DNA of 64,000 nt from Candidula unifasciata (Eukaryota; Mollusca; Gastropoda; Stylommatophora; Geomitridae), in assembly GCA_905116865.2 (NCBI GenBank), contig CAJHNH020000492.1, forward strand, positions 185,001-249,000. Direction: 5' to 3'. Each line of letters opens with the position of its first letter. The stretch's first letter is position 1. This document shows positions 22,488 through 31,694 of this stretch, piece after piece. The position numbers and the translations under genes are program-made. A model generated the notes under the pieces. It was not told where the DNA came from and made no database searches. It saw only the letters and a list, made by a program, of their open reading frames with translations.

Positions 22488-23165
22488 AAAGACTCGCTAC
22501 GAGACAACTGTCTTTGTAACGAGAGACAAATGCCTCGGTAACGAGACAACTGTCTTGGTAACGAGAGACAATGGTCTTGGTAATGAGGCAACTGTCTTTG
22601 TAACGAGAGGCGATGGCGTTGGTAACAAGAGAAAATGGCCTTGGTAATGAGATAACTGTCTTAGTAACGAGAGACAATAATCTTGGTAACAGGACAACAG
22701 TCCTGGTAAAAGGACAACTGTCTTGGTAACAAGAGACAATGGCCGTGGTGACGAGACAACTGTCTTGGTAGTGACAGACAATGGCCTTGATAACAAGAGA
22801 TAACGGCCTTGGTAACTAGAGATAACGGCCTTGGTAACTAGAGATAACGGCCTTGGTAACTAGAGATAATGGCCTTGGTAACAAAAGACAACTGCCTTTA
22901 TAACGAGAGACAACAGCCTTTATAACGAGAGACAACAGCCTTTATAACGAGAGACAACAGCCTTTATAACGAGAGACAACAGCCTTTATAACGAGAGACA
23001 ACAGCCTTTATAACGAGAGACAACAGCCTTTATAACGAGAGACAACAGCCTTTATAACGAGAGACAACAGCCTTTATAACGAGAGACAACAGCCTTGGTA
23101 ACGAGAGAAAACAGCCTTGGTAACGAGAGACAACAGCCTTTATAACGAAAGACAATGGCCTTGAG
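22488..23165. repeat. 22-bp minisatellite
   Basis: About 30 units of the type TAACGAGAGACAACAGCCTT. Left-hand units alternate CTTGGTAACGAGACAACTGT variants. The stretch 22900..23095 is a homogeneous run with exact 22-base spacing, which suggests recent expansion. Confidence 0.95.
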
Positions 23166-23289
23166 AAACCTTACTAAGCTACTGCGTTTCCTGGACACTT
23201 ACTATAGCTATTCCTGTGTACCCCTGAGTGCTTTTTAAGTACTATCCTCTGCTAACCCTGGGCAGGAGGTTACTCCAAGAAACCGTAGG

Positions 23290-23400
23290 CTATCTCAATA
23301 TATATATGCAAACTGTTGGTTCCTCGTGTCTCAGACAGATGCACTCCAACTTCAAAGAAAAACATCCTAATTAGAACATGCTTGCTAGTGGGCAGTTTAG
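23290..23400 (-). mobile_element. SINE-A fragment
   Basis: GCAAACTGTTGGTTCCTCG, AGACAGATGCACTCCAACTT and ACATGCTTGCTAGTGGGCAG are the reverse-orientation middle and head of SINE-A, cut at both ends. Confidence 0.65.
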
Positions 23401-23424
23401 GTATTCTTTATGTCCCTACATGGG

Positions 23425-23640
23425 GAGGATTGGCATCTGAAATATTGCTGAGATACTGGGTGTCATGGCATCTGAAATATTGCTGAGATACTGGGTGTCA
23501 TGGTATTTGAAATATTGCTGAGATATTGGGTGTCATGGTATTTGAAATATTGCTGAGATACTAGGTGTCATGGTATTTGAAATATTGCTGAGATACTGGG
23601 TGTCATGGCATCTGAAATATTGCTGAGATACTAGGTGTCA
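23425..23640. repeat. 35-bp minisatellite, array 1
   Basis: About six units joining GATACTGGGTGTCA to TGGCATCTGAAATATTGCTG. Confidence 0.95.
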
Positions 23641-24950
23641 ATCTTTCACATTGTACTCTAAGGTACTGGGTGTCAATCTTTCACATTGCTCTCAGAGAAA
23701 CTGGGTGTCAATCTTTTACATTGCACTCTAAGATACTGGGTGTCAATCTTTAACATTGCACTCTAAGATACTGGGTGTCAATCTTTCACATTGTACTCTA
23801 AGATACTGGGTGTCAATCTTTAACATTGCACTCTAAGATACTGGGTGTCAATCTTTCACATTGTACTCTAAGATACTGGGTGTCAATCTTTTACATTGCA
23901 CTCTAAGGTACTGGGTGTCAATCTTTTACATTGTACTCTAAGGTACTGGGTGTCAATCTTTCACATTGCTCTCAGAGAAACTGGGTGTCAATCTTTTACA
24001 TTGCACTCTAAGATACTGGGTGTCAATCTTTAACATTGCACTCTAAGATACTGGGTGTCAATCTTTCACATTGTACTCTAAGGTACTGGGTGTCAATCTT
24101 TCACATTGCTCTCAGAGAAACTGGGTGTCAATCTTTTACATTGCACTCTAAGATACTGGGTGTCAATCTTTAACATTGCACTCTAAGATACTGGGTGTCA
24201 ATCTTTCACATTGTACTCTAAGATACTGGGTGTCAATCTTTAACATTGCACTCTAAGATACTGGGTGTCAATCTTTCACATTGTACTCTAAGATACTGGG
24301 TGTCAATCTTTTACATTGCACTCTAAGGTACTGGGTGTCAATCTTTTACATTGCACTTAAGATACTGGGTGTCAATCTTTCACATTGCACTCTAAGATAC
24401 TGGGTGTCAATCTTTCACATTGTACTCTAAGATACTGGGTGTCAATCTTTTACATTGCACTCTAAGGTACTGGGTGTCAATCTTTTACATTGCACTTAAG
24501 ATACTGGGTGGCAATCTTTCACATTGCACTCTAAGATACTGGGTGTCAATCTTTCACATTGTACTCTAAGATACTGGGTGTCAATCTTTTACATTGCACT
24601 CTAAGGTACTGGGTGTCAATCTTTTACATTGCACTCTAAGATACTGGGTGTCAATCTTTTATATTGCACTCTAAGATACTGGGTGTCAATCTTTCACATT
24701 GCACTCTAAGATACTGGGTGTCAATCTTTCACATTGCACTCTAAGGTACTGGGTGTCAATCTTTTACATTGCACTCTAAGATACTGGGTGTCAATCTTTT
24801 ACATTGCACTCTAAGATACTGGGTGTCAATCTTTCACAGTGCACCCTAAGATACTGGGTGTCAATCTTTCACATTGCTCTCTAAGATACTAGGTGTCAAT
24901 CTTATACATTGCACTCTAAGATACTGGGTGTCAATCTTTCACATTGCAAA
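23641..24950. repeat. 35-bp minisatellite, array 2
   Basis: About 37 units joining the same GATACTGGGTGTCA half to ATCTTTCACATTGCACTCT. Higher-order blocks of several units recur: the block that starts with the CTCAGAGAAA variant repeats near 23690, 23970 and 24110. Confidence 0.95.
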
Positions 24951-25449
24951 CTAGGAGGATGGAATTAAAACAAACAAAAAACAAAACAAAGAAAAATAGA
25001 AAATAATGGAAACAGAGCTCTATCTGTCTCACCCACCAAGTCAGAACAGCAGCTGACGCCAGTGTAGCATGTGTGTACCTATAGGGACCTTCTATTAAAA
25101 TCATTTTATAACGTCGAACAGAATATCTGGTACTTGCTCCTGTTGGAGTGACATCCAATATGTGGCTCACTGAATCAATGGTGTCAAATATGTAGACAAC
25201 ATCCGTGACAGTAAAATATCCGCACACTGTAATCATAATTATTACTCTGAACACTGGTGCTTGTTCTGTACTGCCACAACTCTGTCCACAGTGAATGTTT
25301 TTAAATTTCTCAACTGAAAACAAAATGTATATATCGTCAGTTCCAGATTCTGCCTCCTGCTTCCACTTTCCTTTAAAACTAAGGTATGAATAATTTCTAG
25401 GGTCTCGTAGTTTAATTTATACTTCTACAAGTGTAAGGCATCTAGTGCC
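24951..25449. other. Unassigned spacer
   Basis: A 130-codon minus-strand frame at 24931..25323 begins within the satellite edge and shows no domain I recognise. It is not called as a gene. Confidence 0.35.
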
Positions 25450-25791
25450 TTCAATAAACTGTCCAACATCTGGAAATCAAAGACACTTAGCAAACACACA
25501 AAACTCAAGATCTTCAATTCTTGTGTGATTCCAGTACTAACCTATGGATGCGAGAGCTGGAAATCAACGAAAACTCTAGACACAAAATTAGACAATTTTG
25601 AAAATAAATGCCTTAGAAGAATTCTAAATTTCAAATGGTCAGATTTCCGAACCAATACACAAATAAGGCAAGAATCCAGGCAAGAGTATGTGTCTAATTG
25701 TTTACGAAAACGCCGCTGGAACTATGTCGGCCACGCCCTTAGAATGGATAAATCAAGACTTCCTTACCAAACCCTCATTTGGACACCACAG
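25450..25791 (+). mobile_element. LINE-R2 3' fragment, first part
   Basis: Encodes VIPVLTYGCESWKSTKTLD, ENKCLRRILNFKW and RRWNYVGHALRMDKSRLPY, ending LIWTPQ. The YGCESW and GHALRM blocks are typical of the region after reverse transcriptase in RTE-like LINEs. The frame is open here and is cut by a second LINE at 25792. The continuation is at 26355. Confidence 0.85.
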
Positions 25792-26343
25792 GCACACTAC
25801 AAAGTATAACACAGGAACTTGCTATGTTGTCAAATAAGGCAGAAATTCACTTGCAGTGGATTCCGTCTCACTGCGGCATCAAAGCGCAGATGCTTTAGCC
25901 AAGGAAGGCAGTAACAAACTACAGACCTACCAGCCACTTTTTTTTCCAGAAGTCAAAACTCTCATTAAGAGAAAATCAGAAACAGACTGGAAAAACAACA
26001 CTGGTTATGACTACGGAAAAGATTTTCTGAGGCACTTGAACAGAACAGACCAAGTCACAGTTTTTCGCTTACGCACTGGACACTGCAGACTCAATAAACA
26101 CTCATATAAATTAGGTATGAGCCAAACAGCTCTCTGCCAGTGTCTTCGTGCTGAACAGACTCCAGAACATGTCCTGCAAGACTGTCCTCTCCTGGCGGAG
26201 CTGCGGAGCGACATATGGCAACACCCAGTAGAACTGACAACTAAGCTTTGGGGAAACCTAAGAGACCTTGAAAAGACATCCCAGTTTATGACCCACAGTG
26301 GATTATGCGCATGACCAGAGATCGCTGAAGAAGAAGAAGAAGA
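25792..26343 (+). mobile_element. LINE-H1 3' end inserted in LINE-R2
   Basis: This 5'-truncated insert encodes the end of an RNase H domain (IHLQWIPSHCGI, then ADALAKEGSN in another frame after a small deletion), a linker, and a zinc-knuckle-like CQCLRAEQTPEHVLQDC, then KLWGNLRDLE and a stop. It ends GATCGCTGAAGAAGAAGAAG. GGACACCACAG flanks it on both sides (25781..25791 and 26344..26354) as a target-site duplication. A further minus-strand copy is at 40848..41113. Confidence 0.9.
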
Positions 26344-26540
26344 GGACACCACAGGGGAAAAGATCTCGTGGAAGACCAAGGGAAACTCTACGTAGAACTA
26401 TCATCAGGGAAGGCTCGCTCATGGGCCACTCAAACATCCAAGACCTACAACAGATTGCAACGAACCGCCATGCATGGAAAGTCATGACCTCTGCCCTATG
26501 TGCTGCACTCGACACAAGAGGAAAGACTAACTAACTAATC
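26344..26540 (+). mobile_element. LINE-R2 3' fragment, second part
   Basis: After the duplicated GGACACCACAG the LINE-R2 frame resumes with GKRSRGRPRETLRRTI, then SNIQDLQQIATNRHAW, a stop, and an (ACTA)n tail. The intact equivalent without the insert is at 31695..31968. Confidence 0.9.
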
Positions 26541-26555
26541 TATAAGTGTGCAACT

Positions 26556-26870
26556 TTATATTTAGATTCTCCCCCTGTGGGCTGCGAGACCCCACTGTGT
26601 GGAAAACAAGAATAGACCCAGTGCCTGCCAATAAGCATGTCGTATACTAGTCCACTAACTGGGAGCATCCTTCAAAGTCGGAGTACATCTGCCAGGGAAG
26701 CAAGGAACCAAGAGTGTATACAAAAAAGCCAGATCTGCGAAATGGATGCGCATGCAACACCCCGGCTGTGGAACAAGATAAAAAGTCTGGAGGTAGACGA
26801 ACATCCACAACTTTCTGCCCAAGTTTACAGCCAGCAAAAGCGAGGAAGATACTTAGAACCATACAACTGA
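26556..26870 (+). mobile_element. SINE-A copy, near full length
   Basis: CCCTGTGGGCTGCGAGACCC, AAAACAAGAATAGACCCAG, AAGCATGTCGTATAC, CTAACTGGGAGCATCCTTC, and TTTACAGCCAGCAAAAGCGA before an AGGAAG end. It lies immediately downstream of LINE-R2. Confidence 0.85.
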
Positions 26871-27169
26871 TAGACATCTCCTTTTTGTTGGTCCGAGTGA
26901 CGTAAATGTGTTGTGCCCGTTTACAGCAGAGCCTTTCAGCTGACACACTTCTGGTGTACACAGGTGCTGACTCACTTCTGGTGTACACAGGTGCTGACAC
27001 ACACATAGCGGTGCACTAAGACCTGGTTTAGTGCTGGTCATGCCCTGCCCACACCTTTCATGGTCATCCTATAAACAGGTTTCACACAAAAGGACTGGCT
27101 AAAGAAGATAGATAGGACCAATGTTTTCTTCCAAGTCTGTGTAATTGACCGAGAGGAATGCTGAATTAG
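26871..27169. other. Unassigned spacer with short direct repeat
   Basis: ACTTCTGGTGTACACAGGTGC occurs twice in tandem near 26946..26996. Nothing else was recognised. Confidence 0.4.
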
Positions 27170-27632
27170 GAATTGACATCACAGAACTCGGGACACCCCC
27201 ATAAGCATTCTGTCCCCATCTTCAGCTGCAGGCAAAGAGTAAAATATTTAATGGTACCAGTATCTGTCTGACTGTATATATGTCTCGCCTTTCCCCTGAG
27301 TGTTGAACAGATCCCCTTGTAACTCCTTGCAGTGCCATTTTCCTCATACTGTAATGATCTATCTGTGCCTCTGCACTGTTCACTCACTCCTAAAGGGCCC
27401 TTACAAAATCCAGCCTATCATTCATCAGTTCACCACCAAGTGGCGCAGAACCGGCCAGTCTATATGCCTGCTCATTTCCCAACACACCTGCATACCTGGG
27501 TAGAAAATATCCAAAGTATGCTAACTACCCAGGACCTTTGAAGTGATGCTTGCCACTTTGTACGGAGCATGCCTGTCTCCACCTTTCTCAACATGCTCTG
27601 TGAGTCAATTACAATGACATCTGTGTACAGCT
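27170..27632 (-). mobile_element. LINE-H2 RNase H / C-terminal fragment
   Basis: The minus strand reads VIVIDSQSMLRKVETGML, then a frame break, then GTDRSLQYEENGT, GKARHIYSQTDTGTIKY and CLWGCPEFCDVNS with a stop. It matches the plus-strand copy at 37630..38290, including the SQSMLRKV RNase H block. Several frameshifts; inactive. Confidence 0.8.
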
Positions 27633-27770
27633 GTAGCCTGAGAGGAAAGGAACTAACAGTCTGCACACGGATATGCAGACAAAATCTTAAGTCATGGAAC
27701 ACGGTCAAAGTGAACAATCAGGCTTTTACATGAGTTTACAGCTCCTGAATGTGAAGATTAAGAATTTTAC
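27633..27770 (+). mobile_element. SINE-A, 5'-truncated
   Basis: Begins at GCCTGAGAGGAAAGGAACTA and runs to TTTACAGCTCCTGAATGTGA. It abuts the broken edge of LINE-H2. Confidence 0.7.
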
Positions 27771-28083
27771 AAGTAAATAAACAGCTTCTGATAATAGAAG
27801 TGAACAGCTAAATGTTCTTTTGCTTCAAATATTTGTCAAAACTGAGGTTTGAGTATTTGATTAGTTCCAATATCCGTCAAAAATGAAATCTGCATTTATT
27901 TTACTGGGTTGGTTCCAATTTCCGTTAAAACTAGGATCTGCATGTATTTTATTTGTTTCACTATTACTTTATACTTGAATCTCTATAACTAAGTAAACTG
28001 CTTCAGATAAAGAAATAAACATCCAAATGAGTGAAAATATCAGGAATATCTTACAAAGTATCACAGAGCCTTTATTTTAATAA
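27771..28083 (-). other. 3' flank of the BAG gene
   Basis: Downstream of the BAG stop codon on the minus strand. AATAAA motifs lie at 28071..28076 (only 8 bases after the stop), 27948..27953 and 27895..27900. The two distal ones are more plausible polyadenylation signals. A duplicated TTCCAAT..TCCGT stretch occurs near 27866 and 27911. Confidence 0.45.
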
Positions 28084-29418
28084 TCAGCAAGGAATTTCAC
28101 TATCCAACTGCATCTCTTTAACCCTGGTTAGATCTCTGGTAGGTTCTTTTGTCTGGGAGGCTCCTGAATGTGTGGTCTGCCCACCCGTAGGAGTGGGGTT
28201 TCCTGTTGAATTGTTTGAATTTGTCCCACTGGGATTCTGAGATGGGTCTGGAGCATTGCTTGGGTCATAGTTAGCTTCAGAAGCAACAGCCTTCAGCTCT
28301 AGTAAATCTATAGCAGCTTCTATGTATCTGACCGCTTGTTTCCTTGCTTGTCGGATATTCTCATTTGATCCTGCATCCACAATATCCAGTTTAAGCAAGC
28401 TCCGGGTTAGCATTTCTTCTATGTATCTGTATTCTTTATCCTTTTTCACTCCTCGGAAGTTGTTCACCTGCTCTTCGAGACTTTTCACCTCGCTCATAAC
28501 TCCATTGATGATCTCAAAAGCTCTTTCCTCTTGGCTCTTTTGTGGTTCAGCATGTTGTGGTGGTGGCTCCTCCGGCTGCTGTCGCTCTGGCGCTGGAACG
28601 GGCACTGGTTGTGACGGCTGTGCCGAATATGAGGGATCATTGTAATCTGGAGGTGGCTCCTGCTGGCGATTATTCTGAAACTGGGGTGGCTGTGGTTGGG
28701 CTGACGGTGGAACTGCCTGCGAGAAGTCGGGCTTCGGGCTTGCACGGGGGCTTCCCTGCATGCCTGCCATGGGGGTTGGGCTAGCCCTGGCCGGCACTGG
28801 ACATGCTGTCTCACGAATGATGGGGATTGTGACAGGACCCCTAGACGGACCTTGATGCGGATGGCTGGGCCCACCAGGCTGGCGAAGAGTACTGTAATCT
28901 GCAGACGCTGGCGGAGGGTACTGGGGGTAGACGTTCTGAGGGGCTTGCTGGTGGGGTTGCGGTTGCTGTGGGTGACCAAAAGGGGCTTGCTGGTGAGGTT
29001 GCGATTGCTGTTGGTGACCAAAAGGGGCTTGATGGGATTGCGCTGAATGTGGGTAGACAAGAGGAGTGCTCTGGTGATGGTGAGAAGCTTGTGGCTGCGG
29101 ATATGCTAGCTGTGGGCCTTGATTAGATGACTGCGCACCACCCCCTTGGCTGACATACTGAATAGGAATTTCCCAAACATCTCCTCGCCTTCTTGGTCCA
29201 GGCTGCTGCTGCTGGTGTGCAGACTCCTGCTGTGCATTGTGCGACTGGGGTGGTGGAGCACCAGGATGTTGATTGGGATGGGGGTAGTTAGCATTCTGTG
29301 CTGTATTCTGTGAGGGATGTTGGGCTTCATTCCAGCCTTCAAACTTGACGGGTACCTCGACTACCCTGCCAGCAGGTGCACCAAATCTGTAGCTTGGGTA
29401 GGTGTACTGGTACGGGTC
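28084..29418 (-). CDS. BAG3: BAG3/starvin-like co-chaperone, exon 2 (linker and BAG domain)
   Basis: This terminal exon follows a TGTTTCAG acceptor and ends at a TGA. It encodes residues 59-502 of the predicted protein. Residues 356-435 form a BAG domain (ERAFEIINGV, GVKKDKEYRYIEEMLTRSL, ENIRQARKQAVRYIEAAID), which in this family binds the Hsp70 ATPase domain and promotes nucleotide release. The long linker is rich in Pro, Gln and His. It has three IPV-like motifs (VPV at 80-82, IPI at 142-144 and 256-258); in BAG3 such motifs bind small heat-shock proteins. It also has a PPDY motif at 314-317, a potential WW ligand, and two RASP sites resembling 14-3-3 sites. BAG3 normally couples Hsp70 and small Hsps to selective autophagy. 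The frame is intact, with no sign of decay. BAG4-like is the alternative, but the WW exon excludes it. Confidence 0.93.
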   Translation of the reverse strand, partial: DPYQYTYPSYRFGAPAGRVVEVPVKFEGWNEAQHPSQNTAQNANYPHPNQHPGAPPPQSHNAQQESAHQQQQPGPRRRGDVWEIPIQYVSQGGGAQSSNQGPQLAYPQPQASHHHQSTPLVYPHSAQSHQAPFGHQQQSQPHQQAPFGHPQQPQPHQQAPQNVYPQYPPPASADYSTLRQPGGPSHPHQGPSRGPVTIPIIRETACPVPARASPTPMAGMQGSPRASPKPDFSQAVPPSAQPQPPQFQNNRQQEPPPDYNDPSYSAQPSQPVPVPAPERQQPEEPPPQHAEPQKSQEERAFEIINGVMSEVKSLEEQVNNFRGVKKDKEYRYIEEMLTRSLLKLDIVDAGSNENIRQARKQAVRYIEAAIDLLELKAVASEANYDPSNAPDPSQNPSGTNSNNSTGNPTPTGGQTTHSGASQTKEPTRDLTRVKEMQLDSEIPC

Positions 29419-29499
29419 CTGAAACATAGCACAAACATGACTTTGGTTAGAGCTCACAGGGAAAATCTTGGAGTTAGAAATACTACTGTGCCAGTGACT

Positions 29500-29960
29500 A
29501 TCAACTGTACCAATAAGTATTCCACTGTGCCAATAAGTATTCCAACTGTACCAGTAAGTATTCCATTATGCCACTAAGTATTCCATTGTGCTAATAAAGT
29601 ATTCAACAGTACCAATAAGTATTCCACTGTACCAGTAAGTATTCCATTATGTCACTAAGTATTCATTGTGCCAATAAAGTATTCAACAGTAACAATAAGT
29701 ATTCCACTGTAGCAGTAAAGTCTTTCATTATGCCAGTAAGTATTTCACTGTGCTAGTAAGTATTCCACAGTGCCAATAAGTATTCCATTTTGCCAATAAA
29801 TAATTCCACTGAGCCAAATGTACTCAACTGTACCAGTAAGTATTCCATTGTGCCAATAAGTATTCCACTGTACCAATAAGTATTTAATTCTACCAGTAGG
29901 TATTGTGCCAGTAAGTATTCCTTTGTATTTCACTTTACCAATTTTCATTCCAGTGTACTA
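29500..29960. repeat. 20-bp degenerate minisatellite
   Basis: About 22 diverged units of the type CCAATAAGTATTCCACTGTA inside the BAG intron. Confidence 0.9.
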
Positions 29961-30199
29961 ATAAAATAAGTATTCAGCTGTAAAAATAGAAAGTAGGACA
30001 ATAATTTCCAGGTCAGTTACAGTAGGAACTACTAGCAGCCGGTTCACTGCCTCATGAGGTTCCCTGGGTCAAAGAATGGGTCACACTAAACAATGAAGCT
30101 CACAGAGATTTCAACCAGTCAATTCTTTGCCCCATTAGTGTTTACTGAGTACTCCCGTTATTTTCTATAAAATAAAATACATATATTGGTTTGGGTCCA

Positions 30200-30640
30200 T
30201 GAAATGTTACACATTTTTTTTCAACATGCCAGACTAGACAACCAACAACATGTTTAAATCTGTAGAATTTGATTTTTTGGCTATCTTCCGAATAAAGGGA
30301 ACTATACCGCCCTGCCGAGAGTATCCCCCACACCGCTCATGCAGCGTGGATTGGGGCTAAACTAGATGGCTAGGAATCACAAGCAAATAAAATCAAGGCA
30401 GCTGCAGGAAATGCGGTAATGAGTCCCAACCATCTAGTTTAGCCCCAATCCATGATGAGTGAGCGGCGTGGGGGATACTCTCGACGGTGGCGGAAGTACG
30501 CACTTTAAGTCGCCAAAAGTGCGCAATTTGACACGTGACTGAGGCCCTGTTAGGGTATATTTTCTGCCTCGATAATTTTGGACCGTTATTCAGAATATAG
30601 TCGATTTTTTTTTCCTTTGAGGAATAATGAATGTTTCAGG
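30200..30640. mobile_element. MITE-P, palindromic copy in BAG intron
   Basis: The arms at about 30314..30373 and 30432..30489 are inverted copies: GAGAGTATCCCCCACACCGC and TGGATTGGGGCTAAACTAGA on the left, their complements on the right. Spacer about 60 bp. Outside the right arm, sequence that reads TTATCGAGGC and ACAGGGCCTCAGT on the minus strand is shared with 40075..40335. A non-autonomous DNA element or head-to-head insertion is likely. Confidence 0.7.
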
Positions 30641-30760
30641 AAAACCTAATTTCCGAAAATACACGGCCTTTAGGGTTTTTTCTGTGTCATGGGCGAAATT
30701 AAAGGTCAATTTAAATAATTAATACAATAATAATAATGATAATAGTAATAAATAGGGAGT

Positions 30761-31030
30761 TTCGTCGTGGCGTAGGGGCTAGACGCTCACTTGCAGATCG
30801 GAAGGTCGTGGGCTTGCTCCCTGGCAGAGCCGGACTTTTTTCTAAAATGACCTTGGCTCCCAGGTCGATCCAGTCTTGAGTGGGTACCAGGTGCATTTCT
30901 GAGTTCTGGAAAGTAAAGGCGGCCGGCGTGATGCTGACCACGTCACCTATCTTGAGCCGTTGGTCTATATAAATATAGGTCTAGCCCTATATACACAATA
31001 TGCTTGAAAGGCGTAGAAAAGGATCCTATA
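30761..31030 (+). mobile_element. SINE-G copy
   Basis: CGTCGTGGCGTAGGGGCTAG and GGTCGTGGGCTTGCTCCC form a tRNA-like head. The body AGGTCGATCCAGTCTTGAGT, GGTACCAGGTGC and GCCGGCGTGATGCTGACC is shared with 37290..37560 and 56365..56660, and on the minus strand with 57785..57970. Confidence 0.75.
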
Positions 31031-31159
31031 CTTTTTTTTTTATTTAAATAAAAATAGTTGAGCTTCCAGAATTTCCTATCAAAATTCTGCTGAAAAATGA
31101 TATGTGATTTTTATCTTAAAACTTAAAATAAGTAAAGCACAAAATTGCAAAACATTTAC

Positions 31160-31333
31160 CATCACAACACGCGGGTCGTTCCATGTTGTATTTTTGCTGT
31201 TGTGGTCAATAAAATATGGCAAGCCTGAAGCGCCATCCATACGCATCTCCCAGCCAGGCGGTAAAGGGTCGTTCCTGATGTGAGGCATCGTAAAGTATTG
31301 CCTGTCCGCCATAGTCCGTCCGTCTCTCTCCAC
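31160..31333 (-). CDS. BAG3: BAG3/starvin-like co-chaperone, exon 1 (WW domain)
   Basis: First coding exon, 58 codons. A WW domain spans residues 22-56 ([34 protein letters not shown]). It has both signature tryptophans (W28, W51), the aromatic YF pair and the closing proline. WW domains bind PPxY ligands; in BAG3 the WW binds autophagy adaptors such as SYNPO2. I chose the upstream ATG (MERDGRT-), but the second ATG eight codons in (MADRQYF-) looks equally usable and would give 495 residues. A WW plus BAG combination is specific to the BAG3/starvin lineage. The upstream DNA carries heat-shock-element-like sites. Confidence 0.92.
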
Positions 31334-31344
31334 TGATGGAGTCC

Positions 31345-31420
31345 CGTATTCTCGAACTCTCCGAACACTGCACTTCCGGGCTGGAGGCGCCGCCCTTCGT
31401 GTCTGTTCGGGAGTGTTCGG
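31345..31420 (-). promoter_or_regulatory. Candidate heat-shock elements and ETS site upstream of BAG gene
   Basis: TTCtcGAA at 31349..31356 is a perfect tail-to-tail HSF pentamer pair, followed by an imperfect CTC and GAA. Two further TTC pentamers at 31406 and 31416 are exactly 10 bp apart, as in gapped HSEs. CACTTCCGGG at 31371..31380 is a CCGGAAGTG ETS-type site on the gene strand. BAG3 is a known HSF1 target in animals, so the position fits. The transcription start is unknown, so some of this may be 5' UTR. Confidence 0.55.
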
Positions 31421-31525
31421 GTAAAGGGGACCTAAGCGACGGGGAGGATGCCTTGGGTATTTATATTTTAACTTATCTTCCTTATCGTCGTTACAAAGAG
31501 CAAAGTTATTTTAAAAAGTTGGGCT

Positions 31526-31580
31526 ATCAGATCGGAGAAAACAAGAATAGACCCACAGCGCCATACTAATAAGCATGTCG
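31526..31580 (+). mobile_element. SINE-A head fragment
   Basis: GAAAACAAGAATAGACCCAC and AATAAGCATGTCGTAAAAGC are SINE-A. The 3' part is missing, which is unusual for a family that normally loses its 5' end. Confidence 0.6.
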
Positions 31581-31694
31581 TAAAAGCAGATCGGTTGATC
31601 GACGGTCCGACAAGCTGTCATCGCAAACCACCAATTGTTGTAGAATCAGATTTCTGGCTCTAACTGCATGATGATACGTTCTAATCTGTTAAAT

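Larger units (their letters stand above)
29419..31159 (-). other. Intron of the BAG gene
   Basis: Minus-strand donor ATG|GTAAAT at 31160/31159 and acceptor TTTCAG|GAC at 29419/29418. Splicing here is phase 0 and joins DPRVVM to DPYQYTYP. The intron holds a 20-bp minisatellite, a palindromic MITE-like element and SINE-G. Confidence 0.85.

Noticed and set aside
20930..24950. CRISPR array, because of regular repeats with internal dyads
   Set aside because: The units are contiguous tandem copies with no unique spacers, there are no cas genes, and the window is clearly eukaryotic with spliced genes.
28494..29060. A 188-codon minus-strand frame inside the BAG gene
   Set aside because: It overlaps the well-supported BAG coding frame in another register, with the compositional bias expected of a shadow of Gln/Pro codons.
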